A stretch of 64,000 nt of DNA from Ananas comosus (lineage: Eukaryota; Streptophyta; Magnoliopsida; Poales; Bromeliaceae). Every line of letters starts with the position of its first letter. The stretch's first letter is position 1. Location: positions 7,088,460 to 7,152,459 of the forward strand of contig NC_033622.1 in assembly GCF_001540865.1 (NCBI RefSeq), read 5' to 3'. Of this stretch, positions 43,779-56,410 are shown one piece after another. Made by a program: the position numbers and the translations under genes. The notes under the pieces are model-generated. The model did not search any database and was not told the origin of the DNA. It saw nothing but the letters and a program-made list of their open reading frames with translations.

Positions 43779-44010
43779 TCGGGGACCGGTCCCTGTTGGA
43801 GAGACCGGTCACCGAACGCGTGAGAAGCCAGCGAGGGAAACAATTGGCTAAGTCCCTGAAGATCAGCTCTTGGGAACCGATCCCTGCAGGAGAGACCAGT
43901 CCCCAAGAGACCGGTCCCATCGGGAGGGACCGGTTGCATCTGGCGAGAGCACTGCTGAGCTGCGGGAGAGCTCTCTGGGACCGGTCCCAGAGAGGGGAGA
44001 CCGATCCCCG
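43779..44010 (+). repeat. Palindrome array, GGGACCGGTCCC type (A 5' LTR)
   Basis: Eight units in four pairs; three are changed at the centre (ACCGATCC twice, ACCAGTCC). Confidence 0.8.
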
Positions 44011-44164
44011 AGCGCGAAAGGGGGCCAGTCTGGGCAATGTAATGGAATAATAGTTGAGGGGCCCAAATGCAATTATGTAACAAATGGGTTATGTCAAGGG
44101 GTATGAGAGCTCTTCTCTCTCATTTCTCACCCACACACCCTCTCATTTCTCTCTCTTTCTCTCT

Positions 44165-44222
44165 CTAGAAGACAAGGAGGAGAAGAAGAAGAAGAAAAAG
44201 AAGAAGAAGAAGAAGAAAAAGG
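44165..44222 (+). repeat. (AAG)n purine tract in the A 5' LTR leader
   Basis: GAGAAGAAGAAGAAG repeats. The 3' LTR copy at 55022-55072 is shorter, a simple-repeat length difference between the two LTRs. Confidence 0.8.
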
Positions 44223-45549
44223 TGGAGAACAAGAAGAACGAGTGAAGAAAATCCCTTCTCTCCTTCTCTAGCTTGGTGAAGTAAAGCTTTTAGAGGTAAG
44301 TTTTGCCCTCTCTCATGGTAGAACCCAAACTAGGATTTGGATTGAGCTAAGAATGATTTTTATAGAACCTTTAGGGTATTTGAAGCTTTCTTTTGTTTCT
44401 CTAGGAGATCAAAACCTAGGGTTTTAATATATGTGAAGCTAGAGCACCCAAATTTAGGGCTTTTGCTTGTGAGGGATTCAAAGTGAAATTGACCCTCTAG
44501 AAACCTAACTGGGGGTATTTCCGATGCGTTGGTGCGCTCGGTTTAACGTTACGAAAAGCCTATGTAGAAATATAAGCAAAAAGGGCCTAATTTGGCTTCG
44601 TTTTGTCGCAGGTAGCGATCTAGGCGGCTAGAAATTTTGAGAAAATCACCGTAGCACCTAAGCAAGCCTGCGAGATGGGTGGTGCTTTCCAAACTCATTG
44701 AAATTCTTTCTATGCCTAATGTGTCATTCAATTTTGCATATCAATATATATTGTTGCATGCATTATAGGGTAGATGTAATGATATCTATGTGAATGTTGC
44801 ATGATGTCAGTACACCTGCATTCGGAACAGTTGAGAACCTAGAGAAACCCTATTTATGCATGAGATGTAATGTAAGAATCCTAGTGGAGACATGAACAAT
44901 GTGACACAATGAACATAGATCGAGTGGCATTCGAAATTGTAGAGTTGACACTAGAGTTAGTGTGTGGCATCAAGAATAAATGTGGCGTGAAGAGCGATGA
45001 CAATGGCTAGAGATAATGTAAAGCAATGTGGCATAAAGAACGAGTAAAGCAAAAAGAATAACGACAATGCCTAGAGTTAGCAACTAATGTAATGTAAAAA
45101 ATACTAGAGTTAGTGTAATGACATGATTGAACTAATTATCCTTTGAGTTAAGAATTTGATCATACTTGCTATAAGTCTGTGCTCGAGGGTGGTAGCTCCC
45201 CCTCGAGTGATGCGCTCTGAAGTTTGTCATCACTGGGTTGGTGCTGTTCCCCAGAGAACGGTCTTAGCGGGTGGAAGCTGAGGGCCCGCGATTATGGATT
45301 TTGAATTGGCAAGTTAATGAGGCGAAACCCCCGGGTTAGCCGTGAGATTGAACGAAAGAACAAAGAACCAAAAGAAGAAAGAACTTGCATATTGCATGAG
45401 TTTTTATGTTGAGCATCCTTATTGCTATATTGTTCAGGCATATTAGTATCATGTGTATAGTTTGGTTACTATCTTTCAGCTTATCATTTCTATTATGCCT
45501 GAGTTATACCTAGCGGGAATGTCGGTGAGATTGGGGCCGAACCCACTGG

Positions 45550-45566
45550 GAACTTCGTTGTAGTTC
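45550..45566 (+). other. Conserved LTR hairpin (A 5' LTR)
   Basis: GAACT TCGTTGT AGTTC: a shorter stem with an unrelated loop. It keeps the outer G-U and G-C pairs (GG...CTC). Confidence 0.6.
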
Positions 45567-46064
45567 TCACCCCACTATTTTCACAGAACCGGGACCGAGC
45601 GAGCCGGCGAGCGACCGCGGTAAAGGTATCACACCCTAGACAGTGGCCACCCAAGTTGAGTTGTCTTACCTTTTGTGAGTAGTTTACCTATGATCATCTT
45701 TTATACTTGATGACTAGTGATGTAAAGCAAAGAATGTAAAGTTTGTTTTGAGTTAATGTGATGTAAGAAAGAAATGATGAAAAGTATGTAAAGAATTATG
45801 AATGTACAAGTCAAGTGACGTGTATGTGATCAAAGTTTGAATCATAGTACATGTTAAATGTTTCGTTTACTATTCTCTCCCTCTTGGCTATTGCTTACCC
45901 TCGTGTAAGCCGTTTGTATATGTTTTCGCTAATGCTTTTCTTTACTTGAAAATGTACAAGTGATGAGCCTTGGGCGAACTGGGAAAACTCTGTCCGTTCG
46001 GCGTCTGTTTGACGTGCCCGAACCGGCCCAAATTAGTATCGGCCTCAGGGCATGATAGATTTAA

Positions 46065-46071
46065 TGGTATC
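46065..46071 (+). promoter_or_regulatory. Left part of element A's split primer-binding site
   Basis: TGGTATC is followed by a solo LTR and then GTATCAGAGCC at 49395. Removing the insert and one GTATC restores the normal primer site. Confidence 0.9.
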
Positions 46072-48047
46072 TGTAAGGTACCGGACTTCTAAAATCATGA
46101 AGTTACGGTGTACATTTGGTTTGAAAGCCATTTGAATGGTTCTGGTGAGATTGCGATGGAATGTAATATACCGGATTTTAAATAAAAAAATAAAAATAAA
46201 TAAAAATAGTATGAGATACTATTTTTATTGGATTTAGAGGAGTAAAACATAAGTCAGAAGTGACTTGTGCCGAAATCGGAATGAAAACAGAAGATCTAGA
46301 ATTTTCTGTTGGAAATGGGACAGATAAATTAGCGGAAAATGCACAGCCTCAGAAAATTATGAAAATTGGAGGATAAATCAGAAATATTTTTATGAGGCTA
46401 GATTTAAAGTTTCATATTTTTCTGACACCTGTAGAGTGAGAAATAAAATCCGACAGCTATCTAATAAAGATTACAGTTCGGTACAGTTTTCAGTGACCAA
46501 ACGGAGTCGAAACTGAAAACTTAAAATATATTCTTACTCAGTACATAAAACCGAACATGACTGTGAAGTTTGAGCTCAAACGGATGTTCAAGGAGCTCCG
46601 GCGAAAGATATCAGATTTCGAACTGCCCAGGAGTAAATAGTGTTGTGGTGTTGACTAAAGAGGAGTGTTGACTCCTCTTCTTCTCCTTCAGCCGCACACA
46701 CACCACACACGCACACACGCGCATGGAGGGGGAGGGAAACCCTCCCTTCTCTCTCTAGAGATCTCTCTCATCTCTCTAAATCTCTCTCTAAAAATTGGAG
46801 GGTTGGTGGAGAAGATGCTTGCGAACGCGTTGGAGGCGACGGATCGAGCTTTTGTGCGCCCGTTGGAGCGGCGTACTTTCGTCGTGGCGTTCATATTGAG
46901 GTAAGCTTTTAGGATTTGGCTTAATCCTTAGTTTTAAGTGTTCTAATAGCCTCTAATGAGTATTCTAAATATGTTTGCTCCATTTGATTTGGATTATTTA
47001 GAGGTTAATTGCATGTTAGGGCTCCGAATGGGGTTTTGTAAAATATGGGGGTTTGATCTAATTTGACCCTTCGTAAACCTAATTGCTAAGTAAACGAACG
47101 CGTTGGCGAAGTCGGTTCGGCGATTCGTCGAGCCGTTGTAAAGTTATTAAAGAAACGGACGTTTAGGCTTCGTTTCCGGCTGGAGGGCCGAGGCGACATC
47201 GTAAACCCATAAAAACGGATTTGTAGCACCGTGGCACATAACCGAAGACCTTTAATTTTCAGATCGTGAATTGGAGGCCGTTCGGGTGGTCGCGCGCGAG
47301 ATCGGGCCAAACCGGGTTACGGGCACCGCGGGAGGCCGATTGCAAGTGTCGACAAGCAATCGGAAAGCGATTCGAGGTGGGTTGTGCTTATCGAAGCGAC
47401 TAGGTCGCCCTTTATGTCTAAGAAACATACAAATTCATATTGATGCATGTTAATAAAATGACATAGCTAATGCATGTGGACAATATGATGCAAAATGCTA
47501 AGTAGAATGCATGATGATGTGATATAAATGATGCTAGTTAAATGCATGAGGTAAATGGCATTTGCATGTTAACGTAAAGTAGAGAACATGCTAGTTGTAA
47601 TGCATAATGAATTAAATGCCAAAAGAGTGCATGAGATGCTAAGTATATACTACTTTGGATGATGATTATATGTATATTGACATATTATGTGATGCTAGTA
47701 ATATATGTGCATGAAGACATATTGTGAGTTAACATATTGTGGATTATGTTAAATAGAAACATATACATGATGACATATATTGCATATGATAGAAGAATTA
47801 TGCATGTTGCCATATTATGGAACATAGTAGATGAATTATGCATGTTGAACTTGGTCGATTAGAGAAATTGACTTTAGAAAACAAGAACACATCGAGTGGC
47901 ATTAATGTAGGGTATTTGACACTAGAGATTTGAGAACCTAGGGATAGGTGAATTCCTTAGAAAATGCCTTGTGGATAAAGAACTTAGTAAACCTAACTAC
48001 CCTCACATGGAGAGGTTGTCGATGAGTTCTTGAGATGTTGACCCTAG

Positions 48048-48185
48048 TTGTAGGCATCCTCACTTGGAGAGGATTCGATTGGGTTATTGACTCTAGTTGT
48101 AGAGCCTCCTCACTTGGAGAGGATTGGATTGGGTGTTGACCCTAGTTACAGTGTATCCTCACTTGGAGAGGATAGATCTAGCTCA
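48048..48185 (+). repeat. CTCACTTGGAGAGGATT tandem block
   Basis: Three imperfect units of about 55 bp with the spacer TGACYCTAGTTGTAG; also present in H (7170-7292). Confidence 0.75.
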
Positions 48186-48927
48186 CAGTCTGCGTTTAGG
48201 GTGGTATAGCCATCCAATCCCCACATGGAGGGGATTGTCGTCGAGTACTCCGGAGTGTCGTGCGACTAGGACCACTTGGAGGTCCGGACCACATGGAGGT
48301 CCGCAGACGGTCCCGGGCTTGGGTGCACTTGGAGCTCCCTCCCCACTTTGGGATTGAAAGGTGAGTTATTGGCGAACCCTAGGGCTTCGCTACAGATTGG
48401 GTAAAAGAACAGTGAACAATGTCATTGAACATTATTCTTCGAACATGGATCGAATTCGTTAGCATGATAGTAAACCTTTACTATTTGATGCATTGTATGA
48501 GTTTTAGTTGCATCCCAGTTGAGTGGATTTAGGGCTGAGGTGCATGTGAGACATCCTTCACCTTGAGCCTGACTTTGTGCGGTATTCCGCGTTTGATTGA
48601 CTCAAAACCGAGTCGAGTGGATAGCTTATAAAAACAGGTTAAACCCTATGAGCAGAATTGTAATTGACAGGAATTTAAGATAGAGGAAAACTTAGAAGTC
48701 AATTGGTTGAACTGTGAATAACAGGAATGAAAGTAGTATCGATTGAACTACTAGTTGGTTGCATGGTTGCATAAACTGCATGAATTTCATATTACATATT
48801 ATGAGGCACAACATGTATTTCAATACTTGAATATATATATCTGTTGGATATCTGCTGGACTAACATGTTGCAGGGCCTCCTTAGACCTATCGGTCGAGCT
48901 TTTCTCTTGGGTGGCCGTACCCACTGG

Positions 48928-48945
48928 GAACCATGGAGTTGGTTC
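48928..48945 (+). other. Conserved LTR hairpin with a compensated base pair (solo LTR)
   Basis: GAACCA TGGAGT TGGTTC. Relative to GAACTA...TAGTTC a T-A pair has become C-G on both arms. It is followed by CTCACCCCACG and GTTACAG|GTTC. Confidence 0.7.
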
Positions 48946-49399
48946 TCACCCCACGTTGTTTTGGGGTGTTACAGGTTCGCACGTGAGGGGCGCGGCGGAG
49001 CAAGGCGAGGGCGTAGCTCCATAGATAGCGCCCTACCCCAGAGACCAGAGATAGAGGTACCCCGAGTCGGCATAGCCTAGGGGTAGAGGGAAGGAAAAGA
49101 GCAAACTTGTAATAATATTGCGATCATTGATTGTATTTGGAAGAAAATGTAATGTAATAATGCAAATGTGATGTAAAAATGAATCTAATGGGAATGCTTG
49201 TAATAACATAGGATGTGTTATGTTGTTTGATACCTTCCTTATGCAATCTTGCTTGAATATTGTTCCTGGTTGGAATTTCTTGTATTTGAATTGATTGCGA
49301 CGCCTAGGACGTATAGGGGATACTCTGTCCGTTCGGCGGTCTGTCGGCGGCGCCGCGACCCGGCCAAATAGGCGGGTGGTCGCGGGTCGTGACAGTATC

Positions 49400-49711
49400 A
49401 GAGCCAAAGTGAAAGAATAGGAATAGACCTAGAGACCCTTAAGATTGGAAGACCTTAAGGATCTAGGAAACGTGAGTGATGTGGAATCAAAGTTAGCGAA
49501 AGCATGTGATTTGGTCAAGTTGTAAAGTCTCTAATGTGACTAGAGGCTAGGTTTAAATTATCATTGTTCTCTACTCCTTGTGTTGTGTCGGGCGGCCGAC
49601 GACATTGTGCTTGGGGCGAGAATGAATGTACATGTTTGCTTTCGCCGAATTGGGTGTCGATAAGTAATGTTGGTCATGTGGTTAATGCGAGTTACTTCTT
49701 TTCAGGAAGCA
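49400..49711. other. Untranslated leader of element A
   Basis: It contains GGCGGCCGACGACATTG and GTTTGCTTTCGCCG, shared with C's leader (36461-36520). No ORF. Confidence 0.6.
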
Positions 49712-51001
49712 ATGGCTCGTCGTGGACCTCGGACAAGGTCAATACCGGAGGAGCCTAGTGCGGCGCCCAAGCAATCCGGAGCTTGTGGTGATGGTGAGCT
49801 TCGGGAGCAAATGGCCGCGCTTATTGGCATAGTGCGGCAACAAGCGGAGTCTATTCAACGCCAAGGGGAGCAGATTCAACGGCTCCAGGAGGCTTTGGAG
49901 CGTCAGCAAGCGGCGGCGGCCCAGGCGGGTGTCGAGCATGTCGCGCCCCCTGCAGTAGTGCCAAGCATAGTTGAGGGAGCGGCGGCAGCAGCAGCTGAGC
50001 CCGTCACGATGGTGCCGACCGGATCGAGAACTTCAAATCCCGACAGTGTGGCAATAGAGGCGGAGCGAGAGCGCATGCTGGTGGCTCTAATTCAGTTCCA
50101 GAAGTTCAACCCACCTGTCTTTGAGGGTGGAGTGGTAGAGCCAGCGGTAGTGGAGTCGTGGATCGACTCAATGGAAACGCTCTTCGAGGACCTGAATATC
50201 TCGGAGAAGGACAAAGTGTACCTCGCCACCCATTGTCTCGAGAAGGCGGCGAAAGTGTGGTGGAAACGGGTTAGGCGGGATCGGCAATTTGACCTACCGC
50301 CTATGCATTGGGAGGAGTTCAAAAGAGCGGTGTTCACGAACTACTTCCCGGATACAGTAAAGCAGAGGCTACAGGAAAAGTTCCGCAAGTTGCGACAGGG
50401 CGATCGGTCGGTAGGGGAGCATGAGCAGGAGTTCTCCCACATTATCTACTGCGTTCCCGATGTTGTTCGAGATGATCGGGATCGGGCTAACTGGTTCTTG
50501 CGAGGACTCCAGCCAAGGATTTATGAGAAGGTGCAGATCTTGAAGCTTACGACCTTTGCGGAGGTCTTTGATCGAGCTTTGTGGGCGGAGCATGGTAGCG
50601 CCCATGTACGAGAGGAACGGGAGACTATGGCCGAAAGCAAGGATAAAGGCAAGAAGCAAATGGCGGGGGGTGCCGGGGGCCGGCCAAATGCAAAGAAACC
50701 CCCTCGGTATCCCCGACAACAGTCGAGGGGCGGGAGACCACCCCGGTACGTCATTTGTGGTGAAGAGCACTGAGTGTCGACTTACCCACAGCGAGACAGC
50801 AAATGTTTCAAGTGTGGCCAACCGGGACATCTTATCCGGGAGTGCCCGAGCTGGACGTCATCTGTGCCGACGGCGGCGTCATCACCGTCGACCTCGAGAC
50901 AACTTGCGGGGTTACCACCAGCAATGTCGGCTGGACGCTCATCAACCCCGCGTCTGCCGGAAGGATCAAGAGCACCTAGCGGGCGGGTTTTCGCCGCTTA
51001 G
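49712..51001 (+). pseudogene. gag: Gag of element A
   Basis: It starts MARRGPRTRSIPEEP at 49712. A helical QRQGEQIQRLQEALER segment is followed by the gag core (AVVESWIDSMETLFEDL, AKVWWKRVRRD, FKRAVFTNYFP, LRQGDRSVGEHEQEFSHI). A basic tail and an intact zinc knuckle follow (CFKCGQPGHLIREC, about 50804). TGA at 50771 and TAG at 50999 are single-codon breaks in one frame, which runs on into protease. Confidence 0.88.
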
Positions 51002-51475
51002 GTGGAGGAGCAGCCTGCAGCAACCGACGACATTGTGGCAGGTATAATTATGATTAATGGCACTAGAGCTAGAACACTATTCGATACTAGTGCATCACGT
51101 TCATTCGTAGGCTCATCATTTGCAAAGACGCATGGCATAGAAATGACGCATAATGAGGACTATTGGTGGATAAATGGTCCCGAGCACTTATTTCGTGTTT
51201 ATGATGAGTGCTTAGAGGTTCCGGTGCAGATTGGCGACTGGATCATGCCGATAGATCTGCTAGTACTAGACCGGATGTGGGGATTCGATGTTATCTTGGG
51301 GACCAATTAGCTCTCCAAGTACTATGCGGTAATAGATTGTAAAAGCAAGGTAATCGTTTTTCATCAGCCAAACCAGGAAGAGTTCGTGTACCAAGCGTGT
51401 AAGAGCTCGCGCTTCGCGGCGACAATATCTGCGGTGAGAGCGAGGAAAATGATCAAATGAGGATGTAAGGCCTAC
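51002..51475 (+). pseudogene. pol: Aspartic protease of element A
   Basis: The frame gives DIVAGIIMINGTRARTLFDTSASRSFV: the catalytic triad reads DTS where DTG is expected, so the glycine of the active site is changed. PIDLLVLDRMWGFDVILGTN is followed by TAG (51308-51310, at the conserved WL position). KYYAVIDCKSKVIVF continues in frame, with another stop near 51458. Confidence 0.85.
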
Positions 51476-52480
51476 TTGGCAACTATGGTCGATGGCCATA
51501 GGGAGCATCCCGAACTTGAGGGTATAAGAGTAGCAGGCGAATTTCCGGATGTATTTCCGGCGGAGTTACCGGGATTGCCACCGGACCGGGAAGTTGAGTT
51601 CGTCATTGACTTGATTCCCGGGGCGGCGCCAGTTTCGAAGGCTCCGTACCGAATGGCACCGGTGGAGTTAGTAGAGCTAAAAGTCCAATTGCAAAACTTG
51701 CTCGATAAAAGTTTGTGAGGCCGAGCGTGTCACCATGGGAAGCTCCGGTGCTATTTGTGAAGAAAAAGGATGGTACACTCTAACTCTGCGTGGATTATCG
51801 CGAGTTGAACAAAGTAACGATCAAAAATAAGTACCCGTTGCCAAGGATTGACGATTTATTCGATCAGTTGCAAGGGTCGAAGGTGTATTCAAAGATTGAT
51901 CTCCAATTGGGGTATCATCAACTAAAGATTAGGCCGAAGGATGTGCACAAAACGGCGTACCGTACGCGGTATGGCTATTATGAGTTCACGGTAATGCCGT
52001 TTGGGCTTACTAACGGCCCGGCAGCATTTATGGACTTGATGAATCGAGTCTTCAGGCCGTTGTTGGATGATGCGTCGTGGTGTTCATAGACGACGTGTTG
52101 GTCTATTCAAAGAGCGAAGAGGAGCACGAAGAGCATCTGAGAGCTGTGCTGTAAATACTCAGACAGGAGAAGCTCTATGCTAAGTTGAAGAAATGTGAGT
52201 TCTGGTTGACGGAGGTCACATTTTTGGGCCACGTGATATCGGGCGACGGAGTGTCGGTAGACCCGAAGAAAGTTGAGGCAATAAAGGATTGGCCTCGCCC
52301 GACAAGCGTAGCGGAGGTCCGCAGTTTTCTCGGACTTGCGGGCTCCTATCGGCAGTTCATGGAGGGGTTCGCCAAGATAACCACTCTACTAACGCGCCTC
52401 ACGCATAAGGGAGTAAAGTATGTTTGGAGCGACGATTGCGATCAGAGCTTCGAGGAGTTAAAGAACAAGTTGACATCGAC
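51476..52480 (+). pseudogene. pol: Reverse transcriptase of element A
   Basis: It opens EFPDVFPAELPGLPPDREVEFVIDL. A small deletion near 51712 shifts the frame, a TAA sits at about 51781 and the frame then reads [24 protein letters not shown]...[12 protein letters not shown] second shift near 52070 separates this from [10 protein letters not shown] (about 52085), and a TAA at about 52152 follows. From 52185 [22 protein letters not shown] runs cleanly into RNase H. Confidence 0.88.
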
Positions 52481-53100
52481 CCCGGTGCTTGTTTTGCCGA
52501 CTCCGGGGGAGACCTTTGTAGTGTATAGTTATACCTCTTATGTTGGTCTTGGGTGTGTACTAATGCAAAATGGGGGAGTCATTGCGTATGCTTCGCGCCA
52601 ATTGAAGAGTTATGAGAAGAACTACCCGATTCACGACCTCGAGTTAGCCGCGGTGATCTTCGCGCTAAAGCTTTGGAGGCACTACTTATATGGTGAACAT
52701 TGTGAGATATACACCGATCACAAGAGTCTTAAATGCTTGTTCACCCAAAAGGAGTTGAATATGCGACAGCGGCGGTGGTTAGAATTGTTGAAGGACTACG
52801 ATATCACTATACTATACCACCCCAGGAAAGCCAATGTCGTGGCCGATGCATTGAGCAAAAAATCGGCGGATAACCTAGCGACGGCAATCACGCCTCAACC
52901 ACTATTGCACAAGGAAATGCAACGACTTGGGTTGGAAGTAGTAGCGCCGGGAGTGCCGGCTATTCTTGCCGTATTAATTGTGCAGCCGACCCTTTTTGAA
53001 AGGATTAAAGAGTTACAGGCTTCGGATCCTTATCTCCAAAAGGTTCGAGGTGAAGTTGGACGAGGTAATGCCGAAGACTTTGGCATTGGCGTCGATGGCG
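52481..53100 (+). pseudogene. pol: RNase H of element A
   Basis: Open within the 52185-53423 frame: [17 protein letters not shown] (the first catalytic SDAS reads SYTS, so the aspartate is tyrosine), [32 protein letters not shown] and VVADALSKK. Loss of the first acidic residue would disable it. Confidence 0.85.
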
Positions 53101-54416
53101 CACTTCGATTTAGGAATCGATGGTGCGTGCCTAATGATGAAGACGTTCGAAGGGCGATTATGCAAGAAGCGCACCAATCCCCCTACAGCATACACCCTGG
53201 CAACACTAAGATGTACCAGGACCTGAAAGTGCATTATTGGTGGCCGGGCATGAAGCGAGATGTTGGCGAGTTCGTGGCGCAGTGTCTCACGTGCCAACAA
53301 GTAAAAGCGGAGCGCCGATTTCCGACGGGAAAGTTACAAAGTCTATCAATACCCGTTTGGATGCGATGGACTTTATTACTAGTTTGCCTCGATCACAAGG
53401 CGTACACGATGCAATATGGGTGATAGTGGATCGATTGACAAAATCGGCACACTTTCTGCCGATACACACTACGTGGTCGGGAGACAAGTTAGCTCAAGTC
53501 TATCTCGACGAGGTTGTGAGACTTCATGGGGTTCCGGTGTCGATTGTATCAGATCGAGACCCCAGATTCACATCCCACTTTTAGAAGAGCTTGCAAGATG
53601 CATTGGGCACACGGCTCGACTTCAGTATAGCGTTTCATCCTCAGACTGATGGACGGTCGGAGCGGACGATACAAATCCTTGAGGATTTGCTTCGAGCATG
53701 TGTACTCGATTACAAAGGGTGGTTGGCATGATTTCTTGCCGATGGCAGAGTTCGCGTATAATAACAGTTACCAAGAAAGTATCGCGATGGTGCCATTTGA
53801 GGCATTGTATGGTAGGAAGTGTCGTTCTCTTGTCCATTGGAGCGATGTGGGCGAGAGGGCAGCTCTCGGCCCGGACGTAGTACGAGAGGCGGAGGAAAAA
53901 GTTCGCCTAGCCCTTCAACGGCTAGTGACGGCACAATCAAGGCAGAAAAGCTATGCCGACAAGCGAAGAAAAGACTTAGAGTTCGCGGTTGGAGACCGCG
54001 TATTTTTAAAAGTGTCACCGATGCGCGGAGTGAGACGTTTTTGGGTCCACGGGAAGCTAAGTCCTCGATATGTTAGACCATTCGAGATATTGGAGCGTGT
54101 GGGTGTGGTGGCATACAGGCTCGCACTACCAACGAGACTCGCGGGAGTTCACAACGTTTTCCATGTGTCAAACCTTTGAAAGTATATTCGCAACTCGACA
54201 CATGTGTTAGAGTATGAGCCCGTAGAGTTACGTGAGGATATGTCCTATGAGGAGTACCCAGTGTGCATCCTCTATAGAGAGGAAAGGAAGCTACGGAGTC
54301 GCAGGATTCCATATGTGAAAGTCCAATGGGGTAACTATGCGGTGCGAGAAGCCAATTGGGTGCTCGAGGAGACTATGCGAAGAGAGTATCCGCATCTATT
54401 CGAGTCAACGAGTTAA
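53101..54416 (+). pseudogene. pol: Integrase and chromodomain-like tail of element A
   Basis: Zinc-binding part [18 protein letters not shown] and [11 protein letters not shown] deletion near 53360 removes the usual WKWEKI segment and shifts the frame. The core then reads [19 protein letters not shown] and [16 protein letters not shown] (TAG at about 53582), then DGRSERTIQ in another frame. From 53649 on: FEALYGRKCRSLVHWSDVG, GKLSPRYVRPFEILERVG, a TGA at about 54177 and the tail YREERKLRSRRIPYVKVQW...ANWVLEETMRREYPHLF to 54416. Confidence 0.87.
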
Positions 54417-54447
54417 GGTACGGTTAATTTCGCGAACGAAATTATTT

Positions 54448-54461
54448 TAAGGGGTGGAGAA
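54448..54461 (+). promoter_or_regulatory. Polypurine tract of element A
   Basis: AAGGGGTGGAGAA directly before TGTAATATATCG. Confidence 0.75.
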
Positions 54462-54636
54462 TGTAATATATCGAAACTTCGGTAAACGAATATCGAACTT
54501 TAGTTAAATTGACCAAAGTGCAAGATTGGTACGCTTTTGAAATGCCGAAGGCGTTAAAATGAGTAAAAGTGCATTGTGGGAGGTTTTCGAGAGCTAAAGA
54601 ATCAAAAATCTGCAAACTGCAGTTTTTGGGCTCTCG

Positions 54637-54872
54637 AGGACCGGTCCCTGTTGGAGAGACTGGTCCCCGAACGTGTGAGAAGCCAGCGAGGGAAAAAATT
54701 GGCTAAGTCCCTGAAGATCAGCTCTCGGGAACCGGTCCCTGCAGGAGAGACCGGTCCGCAAGAGACCGGTCCCATCGGGAGGGACCGGTTGCGTCTGGCG
54801 ATAGCCCTGCTGAGCTGCGGGAGAGCTCTCTGGGACCGGTCCCAGGTCGAGGAGACCGGTCCCTGAGCGCGA
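54637..54872 (+). repeat. Palindrome array, GGGACCGGTCCC type (A 3' LTR)
   Basis: Eight units; only one (GAGACTGGTCCCC) has lost the ACCGGT core, so it is better kept than in the 5' LTR. Confidence 0.8.
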
Positions 54873-56393
54873 AAAGGGCCCAGTCTGGGCAGTGTAATGG
54901 AATAATAGTTGAGGGGCGCAAATGCAATTATGTAACAAATGGGTTATGTTAAGGGGTATGAGAGCTCTTCTCCCATTTCTCACCCACACACCCCTCTCAT
55001 TTCTCTCTCTTTCTCTCTCTAGAAGACAAGGAGGAGAAGAAGAAGAAGAAAAAGAAGAAAAAGGAGGTGGAGAACAAGAAGAATGAGTGAAGAAACTCCC
55101 TCATCTCCTTCTCTAGCTTGGTGAAGTAAAGCTTTTAGAGGTAAGCTTTGCCCTCTCTCATGGTAGAACCCAAACTAGGGTTTGGATTGAGCTAAGAATG
55201 GTTTTTATAGAACCTTTAGGGTATTTGAAGCTTTCTTTTGCTTCTCTAAGAGATCAAACCTAGGGTTATGATATATGTGAAGCTAGGGCACCCAAATTTG
55301 GGGCTTTTGCTTGTGAGGGATTCAAAGTGAAATTGACCCTCTAGAAACCTAATTGGGGGTATTTCTGACGCGTTGGTCCGCTCGGTTTAATGTTACGAAA
55401 AGCCTATGCAGAGATATAAGCAAAAAGGGCCTAATTTGGCTTCGTTTTGCCGCAGGTAACGATCTAGGCGGCTAGAAATTTCGAGAAAATCACCGTAGCA
55501 CCTAAGCAAGCCTACGAGGTGGGTGGTGCTATCCAAACTCATTGAAATTCTTTCTATGCCTAATGTGTCATTCAATTGAGCATATCAATATATATTGTTA
55601 CATGCATTATACGGTAGATGTGATGATATCTATGTGAATGTTGCATGATGTGAGTACACCTGCATTCGGAACGGTTGAGAACCTAGAGAAACCCTTTTTA
55701 TGCATGAGATGTAATGTAAGAATCCTAGTGGAGACATGAACAATGTGACACAATGAACATAGATCGAGTGGTATTCGAAATTGTAGAGTTGACACTAGAG
55801 TTAGTGTGTGGTGTTAAGAATAAATGTGGCGTAAAGAGCGATAACAATGGCTAGAGATAATGTAAAGCAATGTGGCATAAAGAACGAGTAAAGCAAAAAG
55901 AATAGCGACAATGCCTAGAGTTAGCAACTAATGTGATGTAAAGAACACTAGAGTTAGTGTAATGACATGATTGAAATAATTATCTTTTGAGTTAAGGATT
56001 TGATCATACTTGCTATAAGTCCGTGCTCAAGGGTGGTAGCTCCCCCTCGAGCGATGCGCTCCGGAGTTTGTCATCACTGGGTTGGTGCTGTTCCCCAGAG
56101 GACGGTCCTAGCGGGAGGAAGCTGAGGGCCCGCGATTATGGATTTTGAGTTGGCAAGTTAATGAGGCAAAACCCCCGGGTTAGCCGTGAGATTGAACGAA
56201 AGAACAAAGAACCAAAAGAAGAAAGAACTTGCATATTGCATGAGTTTTTATGTTGAGCATCTTTATTGCTATATTGTTCAGGCATATTAGTATCATGTGT
56301 ATAGTTTGGTTACTATCTTTCAGCTTATCATTTCTATTATGCCTGATTTAGACCTAGCGGGAAAGTCAGTGAGATTGGGGCCGAACCCACTGG

Positions 56394-56410
56394 GAACTTC
56401 GTTGTAGTTC
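56394..56410 (+). other. Conserved LTR hairpin (A 3' LTR)
   Basis: Same sequence as 45550-45566, followed by TATTTCCACAG (about 56431). Confidence 0.6.

Larger units (their letters stand above)
43607..46057 (+). repeat. 5' LTR of element A
   Basis: TGTAATATACCGAAACTTCGG... to ...CATGATA (terminus mutated from CGTGACA). It has a palindrome array, an (AAG)n leader (about 44165-44222), donor-like GAG|GTAAGTTTT (44295), the hairpin (45550-45566) and TATTTTCACAG (about 45596). Confidence 0.88.
46072..49394 (+). repeat. Solo LTR (3323 bp) inserted in element A's primer site
   Basis: TGTAAGGTACCGGACTTC... to ...GCGGGTCGTGACA, flanked by gtatc (46067-46071, 49395-49399). It belongs with H and C (shared CTCACTTGGAGAGGATT block, 48050-48180, and end box). 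It has no ACCGGT palindrome array. A second TGTAATATACCGG at 46164 resembles the start of A's LTR and hints at a composite 5' end. Confidence 0.85.

Noticed and set aside
43721..44050. Overlapping ORFs on both strands across the GGGACCGGTCCC arrays (also 54576-54866 and 63066-63636)
   Set aside because: They are open only because the GC-rich palindromic repeats lack stop codons; the arginine/serine/glycine-rich products follow the repeat and resemble no protein.
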